Numbered from the stretch's first letter, positions 44,471-53,818 are shown. The stretch is 64,000 nucleotides of DNA from Salinicoccus halodurans (GCF_900114445.1 NZ_FOTB01000005.1:248001-312000); one strand, 5' to 3'. The notes: generated by a model not told the origin, from the sequence alone. Translations and numbers: made by a program.

Positions 44471-45637
44471 ATGTTAAGTATCAAAGGGCTGACTAAAGTA
44501 TATGGTAGAAAGACCAAAGCGGTCGATAATCTATCAATAGAAATTGAGGACGGAGAATTCGTGGCATTCATCGGTACGAGCGGCAGTGGTAAAACGACAG
44601 CACTGAGAATGCTTAATAGGATGATTGAGCCGACAGACGGGGTCGTCACCATCAATGGCATGGAGACTAAAAAAATGGATCCTGTGGAATTGAGAAGGAA
44701 AATCGGCTATGTACTGCAGCAGGTCGGACTGCTTCCACATATGACGATAAAGGAAAATATCGTCCTCGTGCCAAAATTACTTAAATGGCCGCAGGAGCGT
44801 AAAGACGAGAAAGCGAAAGAACTCATAAAACTTGTTGACCTGCCTGAATCATTTCTGGATCGTTACCCGTCGGAATTGTCCGGCGGACAACAGCAGCGTA
44901 TCGGTGTTGTCAGAGCGCTTGCTGCAGAACAGGATATAATTTTGATGGATGAACCGTTCGGCGCACTCGACCCGATTACCCGGGACACGCTGCAGGACCT
45001 TGTTAAAGAGCTTCAGAAAAAACTGGGTAAGACGTTCGTCTTTGTTACACATGATATGGATGAAGCGATTAAACTGGCGGATAAAATATGTATCATGTCA
45101 CACGGTAAAGTCGTCCAGTATGATACGCCTGACAACATTCTTAAAAATCCGGCAAATGATTTCGTGCGTGATTTCATAGGAGAGAACAGATTGATCCAGG
45201 ACCGCCCGAACATGAAGACGGTGGAAAAGGCAATGATTATACCCAAGACGGTAAACATAGATGATTCATTGGATCATGCCGTATCTATCATGCGGGAGTA
45301 TCGCATCGATACAATATTGATCACAAACAAATCACAAAAATTGCTGGGCTATCTGGACATTGAGGATATTAAAGAAGGTGTGCGCAAAAAAGCTGAGCTG
45401 ATTGATATCATGCAGCGTGATATTTACCGCGTAAACATAAACAGCAAACTGCAGGATTCTGTACGGACGATTTTAAAAAGGAACGTAAGGAATGTCCCTG
45501 TAGTTGAAGATGATAATAAACTTGTCGGTTTGATTACACGCGCCAGCCTGGTGGATATCGTCTACGATTCCATCTGGGGGGATGATGAGGAAGTTCAAAC
45601 TTCCGACCCGTCAAAAGATATCGGAGTTGATATTTAA
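44471..45637 (+). CDS. opuCA: Osmoprotectant ABC transporter ATP-binding protein OpuCA
   Basis: A 388-residue ATPase with Walker A GTSGSGKTT, signature SGGQQQRIG, Walker B ILMDEPFGALDPIT and switch VTHDMDEA. A pair of CBS domains occupies the C-terminal part (about 250-370, DSLDHAVSIMREYRIDTILI and QDSVRTILKRNVRNVPVV), typical of OpuA/OpuC ATPases that sense ionic strength or c-di-AMP. The ATG at 44471 follows AAAGGAG. It energises uptake of glycine betaine, carnitine, choline or related osmolytes. The stop overlaps opuCB by one base. Confidence 0.95.
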   Translation: MLSIKGLTKVYGRKTKAVDNLSIEIEDGEFVAFIGTSGSGKTTALRMLNRMIEPTDGVVTINGMETKKMDPVELRRKIGYVLQQVGLLPHMTIKENIVLVPKLLKWPQERKDEKAKELIKLVDLPESFLDRYPSELSGGQQQRIGVVRALAAEQDIILMDEPFGALDPITRDTLQDLVKELQKKLGKTFVFVTHDMDEAIKLADKICIMSHGKVVQYDTPDNILKNPANDFVRDFIGENRLIQDRPNMKTVEKAMIIPKTVNIDDSLDHAVSIMREYRIDTILITNKSQKLLGYLDIEDIKEGVRKKAELIDIMQRDIYRVNINSKLQDSVRTILKRNVRNVPVVEDDNKLVGLITRASLVDIVYDSIWGDDEEVQTSDPSKDIGVDI

Positions 45638-46272
45638 TGATCCAATTTCTGAATGAAAATGCTGCAGGTCTGTTTGAAAAGTCGATAGAACATTTTTTCA
45701 TTTCCATGATTTCACTGGGTATCGGCATATTGATCGCCGTGCCGATCGGTTTATTCCTGGCGAAGAATAAAAGGCTGAGCAACATGGTTCTTACAACCGC
45801 TGGTGTTCTCCAGACGGTGCCGACGATTGCACTTCTGGCATTGATGATCCCATTGTTCGGGGTCGGGAAGACACCGGCAATCATCGCATTGTCGGTTTAC
45901 ATTCTTCTTCCGATCTTGAACAATACCGTAATCGGCGTGCAGAATATTGATTCGAACGTGAAAGAAGCAGGAAAGAGCATGGGCATGACGAATTTTCAAA
46001 TGATGAAAAGCATCGATCTGCCACTCGCACTTCCACTTATAATGTCAGGCATCCGCCTGGCAAGCGTCTATGTCATCAGCTGGGCGACACTTGCGAGTTA
46101 TATCGGTGCAGGGGGCTTAGGCGACTTTGTATTCAATGGCCTGAATCTCTACGATCCTCTGATGATCGTTTCAGCTGCTGTACTTGTTACGGCACTCGCG
46201 CTGATTGCCGATTATCTGTTGTCCCTCGTTGAAAAAATGACAATTCCAAAAGGTTTGAAAATATCCAGGTAG
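45637..46272 (+). CDS. opuCB: Osmoprotectant ABC transporter permease OpuCB
   Basis: A 211-residue permease with five or six hydrophobic segments and the ABC loop EAGKSMGMTNFQMMKSIDLPLALPLIMSGIR, which contacts the ATPase. Starts in the TAATG overlap with opuCA. It is the inner-gene permease of the OpuC transporter and pairs with the paralogous OpuCD at 47217. Confidence 0.95.
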   Translation: MIQFLNENAAGLFEKSIEHFFISMISLGIGILIAVPIGLFLAKNKRLSNMVLTTAGVLQTVPTIALLALMIPLFGVGKTPAIIALSVYILLPILNNTVIGVQNIDSNVKEAGKSMGMTNFQMMKSIDLPLALPLIMSGIRLASVYVISWATLASYIGAGGLGDFVFNGLNLYDPLMIVSAAVLVTALALIADYLLSLVEKMTIPKGLKISR

Positions 46273-46281
46273 GAGGTTATT

Positions 46282-47217
46282 ATGAAGTACTTTAAAAGAA
46301 TATTTATAGTGGCTTTGATGAGTCTCACTGTATTATCTGGATGCAGCCTCCCTGGATTAGGCGGTGGTGCGAACGATCCGGTGAGAATCACAGCTTTGAA
46401 TACGAGTGAATCACAAATCATGGCACATATGCTGCGTCTGCTTATTGAACATGACACAGACGGTGAGATAAAACCTACAATCATCAATAACCTGGGTGCA
46501 AGTACTGTACAGCACAACGCCATCGTCAATGGAGATGCGAATATGTCCAGCACAAGGTATTCAGGTACGGAACTCACAGGCCCGCTGGGTCAGGACCCGA
46601 TTGCCAACTCTGAGGAGGCGATGCAGGTTGTCCAGGAAGAGTTCCAGGAACAATTTGATCAGAAATATTTTAATTCATATGGATTCGATAACTCATATGC
46701 ATTCATGGTGACCAAAGAAACAGCTGAGGAATATGATCTTGAGACTGTATCAGATCTTGAGGAACATAAGGACGAGCTGGAACTTGGAGTGGACAGCTCA
46801 TGGTTAAACCGTGAAGGGGACGGTTATCCGGGATTCGTCGATCATTACGGTTTTTCCTTTGATACGGTGAGGCCGATGCAGATCGGCCTTGTATACGATG
46901 CCCTGGATAATGGAAGTCTCGATGTTTCACTCGGGTATACCACGGATGGCCGGATTGCTTCTTATGATCTTGTCGTGCTGGAAGATGATAAAGAATTCTT
47001 CCCGGCATATGATACGAGCGCACTGGCGACAGATGAGCTTCTCGAAGAATATCCTGAACTTGTTGATATTGTCGGGAAACTTACAGGTAAGATTTCAACG
47101 GAACAAATGCAGCAATTGAACTATAAAGCAGACGGTGAAGGCAGAGAACCGGCGCTGGTTGCAGAAGAGTATTTGGAAGAGCACAACTACTTTGAAGATG
47201 AGGAAGGGGGCAGATAA
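46282..47217 (+). CDS. opuCC: Osmoprotectant-binding lipoprotein OpuCC
   Basis: A 311-residue lipoprotein. The signal peptide ends in the lipobox LSGC (Cys21), which anchors it outside the membrane. The OpuAC/ProX-type binding domain follows: LNTSESQIMAHMLRLLIEHD, NNLGASTVQHNAIVNGD, GFDNSYAFMVTKETA, VLEDDKEFFPAYDTS. The aromatic residues around YDTSAL and TRYSGTEL would form the box for the quaternary ammonium. It captures the osmolyte for OpuCB/CD. Confidence 0.95.
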   Translation: MKYFKRIFIVALMSLTVLSGCSLPGLGGGANDPVRITALNTSESQIMAHMLRLLIEHDTDGEIKPTIINNLGASTVQHNAIVNGDANMSSTRYSGTELTGPLGQDPIANSEEAMQVVQEEFQEQFDQKYFNSYGFDNSYAFMVTKETAEEYDLETVSDLEEHKDELELGVDSSWLNREGDGYPGFVDHYGFSFDTVRPMQIGLVYDALDNGSLDVSLGYTTDGRIASYDLVVLEDDKEFFPAYDTSALATDELLEEYPELVDIVGKLTGKISTEQMQQLNYKADGEGREPALVAEEYLEEHNYFEDEEGGR

Positions 47218-47912
47218 TGGTGGAGGAATCATTGATTCAGGAGTTTTTCAGATATTTTACGACGAACGGCAGCTATATCTTTGAATTGTTCATCAATCAT
47301 TTACTGATGTCGGTATACGGCGTATTGTTCGCTTCGCTTGTTGGTATACCGCTTGGAATCCTGATTGCCAGGTATGCCAGGATTTCACAGGGCGTCATTA
47401 CAGTAGCCAACATCATACAGACAGTTCCGGTCATTGCCATGCTGGCAATCCTGATGCTGGTGATGGGGCTAGGGAATAATACTGTAGTGCTTGCGGTCTT
47501 CCTGTATGCATTACTGCCCATCATCAAAAATACTTACACAGGACTTATAGAAGTGGATGCAAGTATTAAAGATGCAGGTAAGAGTATGGGCATGACAAGA
47601 AATCAGGTGTTGCGGATGATTGAGCTGCCCCTTGCGTTGTCAGTCATCATCGGCGGGCTCAGGATTGCACTTGTTGTAGCTATTGGTGTTGTTGCGGTCG
47701 GATCATTCATCGGAGCCTCCACGCTCACAGATATTATCATCCGCGGTACGAACGCCACAGATGGCACCGCAATGATACTGGCAGGGGCAGTACCAATCGC
47801 AATCATTGCAATCATCATCGACGTCGGACTGAGACTGCTTGAAAACAGACTCGATCCACTGAGGGCCCAGAAGAAAGGGCCAAAAGCACAATCGGTCACA
47901 GATAATATGTAA
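47217..47912 (+). CDS. opuCD: Osmoprotectant ABC transporter permease OpuCD
   Basis: A 231-residue permease paralogous to OpuCB, with the coupling loop DAGKSMGMTRNQVLRMIELPLALSVIIGGLR. The start overlaps the opuCC stop (TAATG). It completes the opuCABCD transporter, closed by the terminator at 47921-47954. Confidence 0.95.
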   Translation: MVEESLIQEFFRYFTTNGSYIFELFINHLLMSVYGVLFASLVGIPLGILIARYARISQGVITVANIIQTVPVIAMLAILMLVMGLGNNTVVLAVFLYALLPIIKNTYTGLIEVDASIKDAGKSMGMTRNQVLRMIELPLALSVIIGGLRIALVVAIGVVAVGSFIGASTLTDIIIRGTNATDGTAMILAGAVPIAIIAIIIDVGLRLLENRLDPLRAQKKGPKAQSVTDNM

Positions 47913-47920
47913 TGAACAGC

Positions 47921-47954
47921 CGCACATCACTTTTCATGGATGTGCGGTTTTTTC
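47921..47954 (+). terminator. opuC operon terminator
   Basis: CCGCACATC pairs with GATGTGCGG over a ten-base loop, then six T. Confidence 0.92.
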
Positions 47955-48017
47955 TGTTTTATTTAAATCGGATATAATATATTCAGAGGAACAAGGCCAA
48001 GAAGATGGGGGATCTCA

Positions 48018-48956
48018 ATGATGAAAAAAACAATTCTGGACGTGGATACTGGCATAGACGATGCATTATCCATTATCTATGCATATGAAAGCAGGCAACT
48101 CGATTTACTCGGCATTACTACTGTCAACGGAAACGTGCCTTTGGACGATGTTGTGAGAAATACTAAAAAAGTGATTCAGCTAATCGATGACGAAAACCTT
48201 AAAGTGTACCGTGGTGCCGACCGGTCTTTATTGAAGGAAGTGCATTCTGAATATAAAGTGCATGGTAATGACGGCATTGGCGGAGCATTGAGCGAAATGG
48301 AAGCGACAAAGCCGGAGGGAGAAATGTTTGCCCCGGATTTTATAATAGAGCAGGCGAAAACACATGCTGGTGAACTCACTCTGATTATGGTCGGGCCGCT
48401 TACTAATCTTGCGCTCGCTGTAAGAAAAGAACCGAGGATTGCCGAATGGGTGGATCAGGTCGTCGTTATGGGCGGGCTTGTGTCTAAAGCCGGTCACGGG
48501 AATTCCCTGCCTACATCCGAGTTCAATATTTATGCTGATGCAGAAGCGGCAAAGATTGTTTTTCATGCAGGTTTCAATTTACAGCTCGTGAGTCTAGATG
48601 TCACATTAGAAACTTTCATGAATAGAAAGACCATAGAAAAATTAAAGGGTACCAAATATTATGAGTTTGTCCTGCAGAGTACAGAAGTATACAGAGATTA
48701 CAGTTCAAAGCGGTTTGGAATGGATGGCTGTGCGCTTCATGATCCGCTGACTGTCGGTGTGGTACTGGATCCGACATTTGTGAAAACTGAGAAGTACTTT
48801 GTGGATGTCGAGACAAAAAGTGAACTCAGTTATGGGCAGACGATTTGTGACTTCAGAAAACTGTGGAAGAAAGAACCTAACGTGGAAATTTGTCTGGATG
48901 TCGAAGGTGGAAAATTCGTCAGTCACTTTATCGAAACGCTAAAGGTGAAAAGCTGA
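48018..48956 (+). CDS. Inosine/uridine-preferring nucleoside hydrolase
   Basis: A 312-residue nucleoside hydrolase with the calcium-binding DVDTGIDDA motif (about residues 8-16), TTVNGNV, LTLIMVGPLTNLALA and the SEFNIYADAEAAKIV segment. It hydrolyses the N-glycosidic bond of nucleosides to release bases for salvage. Two ATGs stand together at the start (48018 and 48021) behind GGGGGA. It is single, with a terminator at 48963-48995. Confidence 0.9.
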   Translation: MMKKTILDVDTGIDDALSIIYAYESRQLDLLGITTVNGNVPLDDVVRNTKKVIQLIDDENLKVYRGADRSLLKEVHSEYKVHGNDGIGGALSEMEATKPEGEMFAPDFIIEQAKTHAGELTLIMVGPLTNLALAVRKEPRIAEWVDQVVVMGGLVSKAGHGNSLPTSEFNIYADAEAAKIVFHAGFNLQLVSLDVTLETFMNRKTIEKLKGTKYYEFVLQSTEVYRDYSSKRFGMDGCALHDPLTVGVVLDPTFVKTEKYFVDVETKSELSYGQTICDFRKLWKKEPNVEICLDVEGGKFVSHFIETLKVKS

Positions 48957-48962
48957 TTTCAT

Positions 48963-48995
48963 AAAACTTCTTTCTTAAAAAGAGAGGAGTTTTTT
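48963..48995 (+). terminator. Nucleoside hydrolase terminator
   Basis: AAAACTTCTTTCT pairs with AGAGAGGAGTTTT (including G-T pairs), followed by T. Confidence 0.8.
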
Positions 48996-49084
48996 ATATA
49001 ATTTGCGATATATATATATTTCATATTGATAAAAAGTAATCATGTAGTAAAATTACAGTAATCAATTTAGTTAAGAGGGATGAA

Positions 49085-50395
49085 ATGTCGATATTTTTAA
49101 TGCTTTTATCATTTGTGTCAGGGTTGGGCGTGCTGATCAGTTTCGTGACAGGTTTGATCAGTTACTTTTCGGATTCAGACTATAAGAAATGGTGGCAGGG
49201 TTCACTCATACTTTTTGCTGTAACGTCAGTACTGACATTATTGGCGGCGGTGTTTGATTCTGAATCAGGGTTATCCGTCGCATTTGGAATTCTATGGATC
49301 TACGTAAGCCTGTTGATGTTTGCTTTCATTCTGGTGTATATCATAAAACGGATTAGAAGAGATGAAATTAAAGGATACAAGAAGCGTATAGGTATTACTT
49401 TCATCACTGGTTTCATACTTTTCTTCATAGTTGCAGCTACTGTAAATGGTCCGGAAAACGTCGAAAGGGAAATGAATGAAGCTGCTGCAACAGTCGAAGA
49501 AGTGACGGAAGAGGAAACAGTAGATTCGTCAATTTCTGAAGAAGAGCTGGAAGAAGAAAGAAAAGCGCTTGATGCTGAGAAAGAAGAAATCGCAGCAGAA
49601 CGCAGGAAACTTGAGAAAGAGAAGTCCATAGAGCAAGAGAAGAAGGAAAAAGAAGAACAATCAGCAGAAGAAAAAAGTATAGAAATAAAGAAAAAAGATG
49701 ATGAAGCAACAGCCGAGAAAGAATTCAAGGAAGAACCGAAAGAAGAGAAGACTTTTGACCCGGTTTCTGAAGACCGGATTCCGGTGACTGTCGCTTCATT
49801 TACTGACGGAGATACGACACGGTTCATTTATAATGGGAACGATGAACCATTCAGATATCTGCTGATCGACACTCCGGAAACGAAGCACCCCCGTCTGGGT
49901 GAGCAGCCTTTTGGAAAGGAAGCGTCTGCCAGGACGAAAGAACTTCTGAGCAATGCTGATGTTATAGAAGTTGAATTTGATATCGGTGCAAAACAGGATC
50001 ATTATCAAAGGAATCTCGCTTACGTCTATGTGGATGGAAAAATGCTCAACGAGATTCTAGTCAGAGAAGGTCTTGCTCAGGTGAACTATGTGGAGCCGCC
50101 AAATACACGGTATCTGGAACGCCTGGAGACGGCTCAGGCCCTGGCTCAGCAGGAAAATATCGGTATATGGTCGCTGCCGCATCCATTTGATTCTGAAATA
50201 TATCAGGAAGAACCGACTTCTGATTCGGAAGAAAACAATTCTTCTTCTAAATCATCAACGTCTTCATCAGATGGAACTGAGTATTTCCAAAACTGTACAG
50301 AACTCAAAAAAGTATATCCTGACGGTGTGCCTTCAGGCCACGCAGCATACCAGCCGAAAATGGACAGGGACAAAGATGATTATGCATGCGAATAG
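49085..50395 (+). CDS. Membrane-tethered thermonuclease with Excalibur domain
   Basis: A 436-residue protein. Residues 1-130 contain four membrane segments with a basic KRIRRDEIKGYKKR loop. Residues about 135-225 are a highly charged Glu/Lys coiled coil. Residues about 235-375 are a staphylococcal nuclease fold (FTDGDTTRF, FRYLLIDTPETKHP, KEASARTKELL, HYQRNLAYVYVDGKMLNE, NIGIWSLP). A Ser/Glu linker precedes the calcium-binding Excalibur motif DRDKDDYACE at the end. Nucleases of this sort are normally secreted; here the four-helix anchor and coiled coil hold it at the cell surface. Confidence 0.88.
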   Translation: MSIFLMLLSFVSGLGVLISFVTGLISYFSDSDYKKWWQGSLILFAVTSVLTLLAAVFDSESGLSVAFGILWIYVSLLMFAFILVYIIKRIRRDEIKGYKKRIGITFITGFILFFIVAATVNGPENVEREMNEAAATVEEVTEEETVDSSISEEELEEERKALDAEKEEIAAERRKLEKEKSIEQEKKEKEEQSAEEKSIEIKKKDDEATAEKEFKEEPKEEKTFDPVSEDRIPVTVASFTDGDTTRFIYNGNDEPFRYLLIDTPETKHPRLGEQPFGKEASARTKELLSNADVIEVEFDIGAKQDHYQRNLAYVYVDGKMLNEILVREGLAQVNYVEPPNTRYLERLETAQALAQQENIGIWSLPHPFDSEIYQEEPTSDSEENNSSSKSSTSSSDGTEYFQNCTELKKVYPDGVPSGHAAYQPKMDRDKDDYACE

Positions 50396-50404
50396 ATAAG
50401 GGGG

Positions 50405-50440
50405 CGTGTTTTGATTAATTTCAGAACACGTTTTTATTTT
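50405..50440 (+). terminator. Nuclease gene terminator
   Basis: CGTGTTTTGA pairs with TCAGAACACG (one mismatch-type pair) followed by a T-run. Confidence 0.85.
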
Positions 50441-50566
50441 AATTGAAAAATACTTAATAAATGGCTTTTAAGGATAAATCCTCCAGGAAGAAGCAAACAG
50501 AATGTTTGAGACTGCCAATTTTAAGGAATAGATTGAATGTATAACACATAAGGAGTTGAATTATTA

Positions 50567-50989
50567 ATGAGTATCTATGAAGCAAAAGTGTTTAATACCG
50601 GCGGCAGAGGCGGCGAAGTGCACAGCGAAGACAATTCCTTTAAGATGAACGTGAAGCAGCCTAAAGAGATGTCAGGCGAGGATACTAACGAAACGAACCC
50701 TGAGCAGCTGTTCGCAGCAGCGTACAGTGCATGTTACCATAGTGCACTTGACGGTGTCTTGAAGAAAGCGAACGCCCAGGATGTAAAGCATGTGGTTATC
50801 GCTACAGCAAAACTGCTCAAAGATGAGTCAGACGGCGGTTTCAGACTTGGTGCAGAAATCGAAGTTGAATTTGAAGGAGTAGAGCAGTCAGACGCTGACC
50901 AGTATGTGCAGGATGCACATAAAGCATGCCCATATTCCAAAATGACACAGAATGGCATCGATGTTGATGTCAAAGCGACAGTGAAATAA
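50567..50989 (+). CDS. ohr: Organic hydroperoxide resistance protein Ohr
   Basis: A 140-residue OsmC/Ohr-family peroxidase. The two reactive cysteines are Cys56 in AAYSACYHSAL and Cys121 in ACPYSKMT, with the family landmarks TNPEQLFAAAYSAC. It reduces organic hydroperoxides. An AAGGAG site lies 11 bases before the ATG. No OhrR gene is next to it. A strong terminator follows at 51012-51043. Confidence 0.93.
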   Translation: MSIYEAKVFNTGGRGGEVHSEDNSFKMNVKQPKEMSGEDTNETNPEQLFAAAYSACYHSALDGVLKKANAQDVKHVVIATAKLLKDESDGGFRLGAEIEVEFEGVEQSDADQYVQDAHKACPYSKMTQNGIDVDVKATVK

Positions 50990-51011
50990 AAATTAAAATA
51001 GCTATGTTATG

Positions 51012-51043
51012 GAGGAAGACAAATTATTGTCTTCCTCTTTTTC
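51012..51043 (+). terminator. ohr terminator
   Basis: GAGGAAGACAA/TTGTCTTCCTC stem with a four-base loop, followed by T. Confidence 0.92.
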
Positions 51044-51103
51044 ATGTTATGGTCTTTATTTTTGTCATATACATATATATTAAATAAAAATGAGTAATAA
51101 CAT

Positions 51104-51306
51104 TGTGTGAAAGAATTGAATTTGAGGAGTCTTATCCTAAGGACATACAAAAAATCTATAACCATGACATAGTGAGAGAAAGATAATGCAATAGAAGTAA
51201 TTCAGAGGACATTAAAAGAATTTCGGATGGCAGTTACGGAGAACGTTTCCTAAGAAAGTAATTGAGACCAATGGTGAAGACCTGGATGAAGACGTAGAAT
51301 ATTAAA
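51104..51306 (+). pseudogene. Possible relic of a TraR/DksA-like gene
   Basis: Several frames together read HDIVRER, NAIEVIQRTL, KRISDGSYGER and VIETNGEDLDEDVEY. The RISDGSYG stretch resembles the ALxRIxDGTYGxC helix of TraR/DksA-type proteins such as YteA/YocK. The cysteines are not present and the frames are interrupted by stops. A terminator follows directly, as for a former gene. Weak evidence. Confidence 0.3.
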
Positions 51307-51311
51307 AGAAG

Positions 51312-51347
51312 AAAAGCTGCAGACCTAAATAGGTCTGCAGCTTTTTC
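51312..51347 (+). terminator. Terminator after the relic
   Basis: AAAAGCTGCAGACCT pairs with AGGTCTGCAGCTTTT over AAAT, then T. Confidence 0.92.
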
Positions 51348-51404
51348 AATATCCAGTATTCTATAGTATACTTATATAGATGAATTTTTTGGGGGGAGAC
51401 TTCC

Positions 51405-51902
51405 ATGACTAAAAGAAAACATCTTGATCTGCCTAAAACAACAACTGAAATTTTAGCTAATGTGATTGGCTATAGTGTGTTTGTAATTACAATCGCATTG
51501 ATGGTTTTCGGGTGGGACAGCCTCCCTGAGAAAATCCCGGCACATTTTAATGCAGTGGGTGAAGTGGACAGGTACGGTACCGCAATAGAACTACTGATAC
51601 TGCCGGTAATCGGTATTCTGGTTGGCGTAGCGCTGGAGGCTCTCGAAAGACGTCCTGAAGTACATAATTATCCGATAAGGTTGAATGATACCAATCGAGC
51701 AGCGTTTTATCTAAACAGCCGTATTATGCTTAATTTGACTAAAAATGCATTCTTCGTTGTTTTTTCAATCTCAATACTTGAGATGATGCATGTAGCAATT
51801 GTTAATACTAGTTTCCTTGGCGGGTGGCTGTTTCCCATCAATCTAGTTTTAATATTTGGTCCAGTGGTATATGGAATCGCGAAGCGCATGAAGATTAAAT
51901 AA
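51405..51902 (+). CDS. DUF1648-containing membrane protein
   Basis: A 165-residue membrane protein with about four helices. The first periplasmic-side loop carries the DUF1648 signature WDSLPEKIPAHFNAVGEVDRYG, found in SdpI-type immunity proteins and other membrane sensors. An unusually strong GGGGGGAG ribosome site precedes the ATG. It is not long enough for a full SdpI protein. The next membrane-protein gene is 24 bases away, so the two are probably one operon. Confidence 0.78.
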   Translation: MTKRKHLDLPKTTTEILANVIGYSVFVITIALMVFGWDSLPEKIPAHFNAVGEVDRYGTAIELLILPVIGILVGVALEALERRPEVHNYPIRLNDTNRAAFYLNSRIMLNLTKNAFFVVFSISILEMMHVAIVNTSFLGGWLFPINLVLIFGPVVYGIAKRMKIK

Positions 51903-51926
51903 TTTATATGAAAGTGAGATTCATGA

Positions 51927-52295
51927 ATGATTTATATTATCGCTTTATTTTACATATTTGGCATACTCGGGACAGTATATTTCCTTGGAAGAAATGAACA
52001 TAAAAATATCCGCATCATCTCTTTAGGATATTTCATCGCCCTGACAACCGCATTCCTGTTATCTGTATTCATTTTTAATTTAGGACCTGACAGCAATGCA
52101 CCATTGATTTTCTCTTATTTATTTGTCGCACCTTTTGTGTTTTTCATCGGTTATAAACTGGTTAAATACATCCGCAACTATGAAGGCTGGCAAATGGTTG
52201 TGCTCATGCTGGCAGGGATTTTAAATCTGGCCATCATTGGATTGTTATTATTGTTCATCTTCATACTGATCTATCAGGGACTGATGAATGCATAA
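51927..52295 (+). CDS. Small membrane protein of unknown function
   Basis: A 122-residue protein with four hydrophobic segments (near residues 1-18, 29-50, 58-76 and 90-118) and few charged residues between them. It follows the DUF1648 gene closely, so it may form a complex with it. The ribosome site (AAAGTGAGA) is weak. No family is recognised. Confidence 0.6.
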   Translation: MIYIIALFYIFGILGTVYFLGRNEHKNIRIISLGYFIALTTAFLLSVFIFNLGPDSNAPLIFSYLFVAPFVFFIGYKLVKYIRNYEGWQMVVLMLAGILNLAIIGLLLLFIFILIYQGLMNA

Positions 52296-52302
52296 ATTTT
52301 TG

Positions 52303-52331
52303 AAGCTGAAGCTATATGTTTCAGCTTTTTT
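52303..52331 (+). terminator. Terminator of the DUF1648 pair
   Basis: AAGCTGAA/TTCAGCTT stem with a short loop and six T. Confidence 0.8.
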
Positions 52332-52346
52332 GTATGCTTTTCAACG

Positions 52347-52374
52347 AAAAAAACCGGGACAATTTGTCCCGGCC
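52347..52374 (-). terminator. Terminator of the transporter gene
   Basis: CCGGGAC/GTCCCGG stem; read on the minus strand it is followed by seven T, just after the stop at 52385. Confidence 0.85.
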
Positions 52375-52384
52375 GGCCCTTCAA

Positions 52385-53818
52385 TCAGAAGAGGGTTGGA
52401 ATCATTGCAATGGCGATTGCGATGAAGCCCATTCTGAAGGCAAATCCTATATTGATTTTAGTGATTTTATAAGGGTTGATCCGCAAATACTGTGAAGTCA
52501 TTGTCGCGTTCAGACCATATGGCGCCGCAGGGGCAATAGAAAGCCCGCACACTATCATGACGATTGCAATGCTGAGCATATTTTCAGAATTCATGACTGG
52601 ACCCAGTACCTCAAAGAGTATTGCAAGTGTGGCGATCGGGTGTACGCCGAACATTGCCAGTGCATAAATGACGAGCATTATCAGAATAAGGATAAGGACA
52701 ACATAGGAGTCGATATAGCCGAATACCTGTTGCATCAATCCAGGGAGCGGACTGACATTGAATCCTTCTGAAAATATTCCTAGTGAGAGGAACAGGACGG
52801 CGAAGTTCTGCAGTGTGTTGTTGTGGTTTCGCCATGCTGTCCAGCCGCCTTTTACGAACAGTTCAAATTTCTGCATTATGATTGCTGTAACAAAGGAGAA
52901 AGGAATAATGATAAGGGCAACTGTCATTATGAACCCGAGATTGGAAAAGCTGTTCAGTGTCATAACGAGTGTCATGAAACTGACCAGCAGCACAAGCATC
53001 TTTATGATGGAATGCTTTAACTCCTTTTTATTTACATTTTTGAATGGTGCATCGAATTCTACATTTTTGAATTCCTTTCGCGAGATGTAAATCTCTGAAA
53101 GGCACGTTACCACCGAGCAAAGTATAAGCCAGGGCAATAAAGTAAAATAGGAAAGGCCGGTTGAATCGACTGTCAGACCGACAATCACCTCGAGCGGGCT
53201 CCAGATGACTGCGAGAGAAAACGCACGGAGTGTGGATTTTATTATGAATTCCTGTCTGAGTGTGACGGTTGCTTTTTTAAACAGTTCACTCAATACCTGC
53301 TGAATTATGTAAATCGCTGACAAATTCAAAAAAACACCAAGAAAATATGTGGTAAAAAGACTTCTGCCATAGATCTTCTCAACCCTGTTCTGCTCATCCT
53401 GAACCATTTCGGTAATACTCTCGTCAAGACCGCCGACTTTTACCACTGTCCCGATCCAGGGAAGTATACTGAAGAAGAACAGGAGAGGGAGGTTGCTTGT
53501 CGTATTACTGATTATTGTCTGAAATGAATCTCCCGCAGTAAAACTTAAAATGACACCTGTGGAGATGAATGCAGCACCAATCATCTTGAATAATCGTGAA
53601 GCAAAAAGCCATGAGATGAGCAATACCGCAAATGACATGATACTCACGACTGTTCCCAGAGCATCAATATTGCTGAAGAAATAAATTAAAAACAGCATGA
53701 AGAGTGTGGCATATAAATAGAAGAAGTTTTTAATAATGTTCTGGTTGTAGAGGAAACTCAAATATTTCACCTTCTTTCCAAGACCAAAAACGTTCTGAAT
53801 TAAACTATATTCATCCAT
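52385..53818 (-). CDS. Polytopic membrane transporter, ion-transporter-superfamily-like
   Basis: A 477-residue protein with about 12 hydrophobic segments and short polar loops. The pattern MFGVHPIATLAILFEVLGPVM followed by CGLSIAPAAPYGLNATMTSQYL resembles the second re-entrant hairpin of the ion transporter superfamily (DcuC/CitMHS/tricarboxylate type). The substrate cannot be inferred. It is a single minus-strand gene with no clear ribosome site ahead of its ATG. Confidence 0.65.
   Translation of the reverse strand: MDEYSLIQNVFGLGKKVKYLSFLYNQNIIKNFFYLYATLFMLFLIYFFSNIDALGTVVSIMSFAVLLISWLFASRLFKMIGAAFISTGVILSFTAGDSFQTIISNTTSNLPLLFFFSILPWIGTVVKVGGLDESITEMVQDEQNRVEKIYGRSLFTTYFLGVFLNLSAIYIIQQVLSELFKKATVTLRQEFIIKSTLRAFSLAVIWSPLEVIVGLTVDSTGLSYFTLLPWLILCSVVTCLSEIYISRKEFKNVEFDAPFKNVNKKELKHSIIKMLVLLVSFMTLVMTLNSFSNLGFIMTVALIIIPFSFVTAIIMQKFELFVKGGWTAWRNHNNTLQNFAVLFLSLGIFSEGFNVSPLPGLMQQVFGYIDSYVVLILILIMLVIYALAMFGVHPIATLAILFEVLGPVMNSENMLSIAIVMIVCGLSIAPAAPYGLNATMTSQYLRINPYKITKINIGFAFRMGFIAIAIAMIPTLF

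Larger units (their letters stand above)
50990..51404. other. Gene-poor gap holding two terminators and a relic
   Basis: This 415-base gap between ohr and the DUF1648 gene holds the ohr terminator, a broken coding relic (about 51104-51306, listed apart) and a second terminator. No intact gene is visible. Confidence 0.7.
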
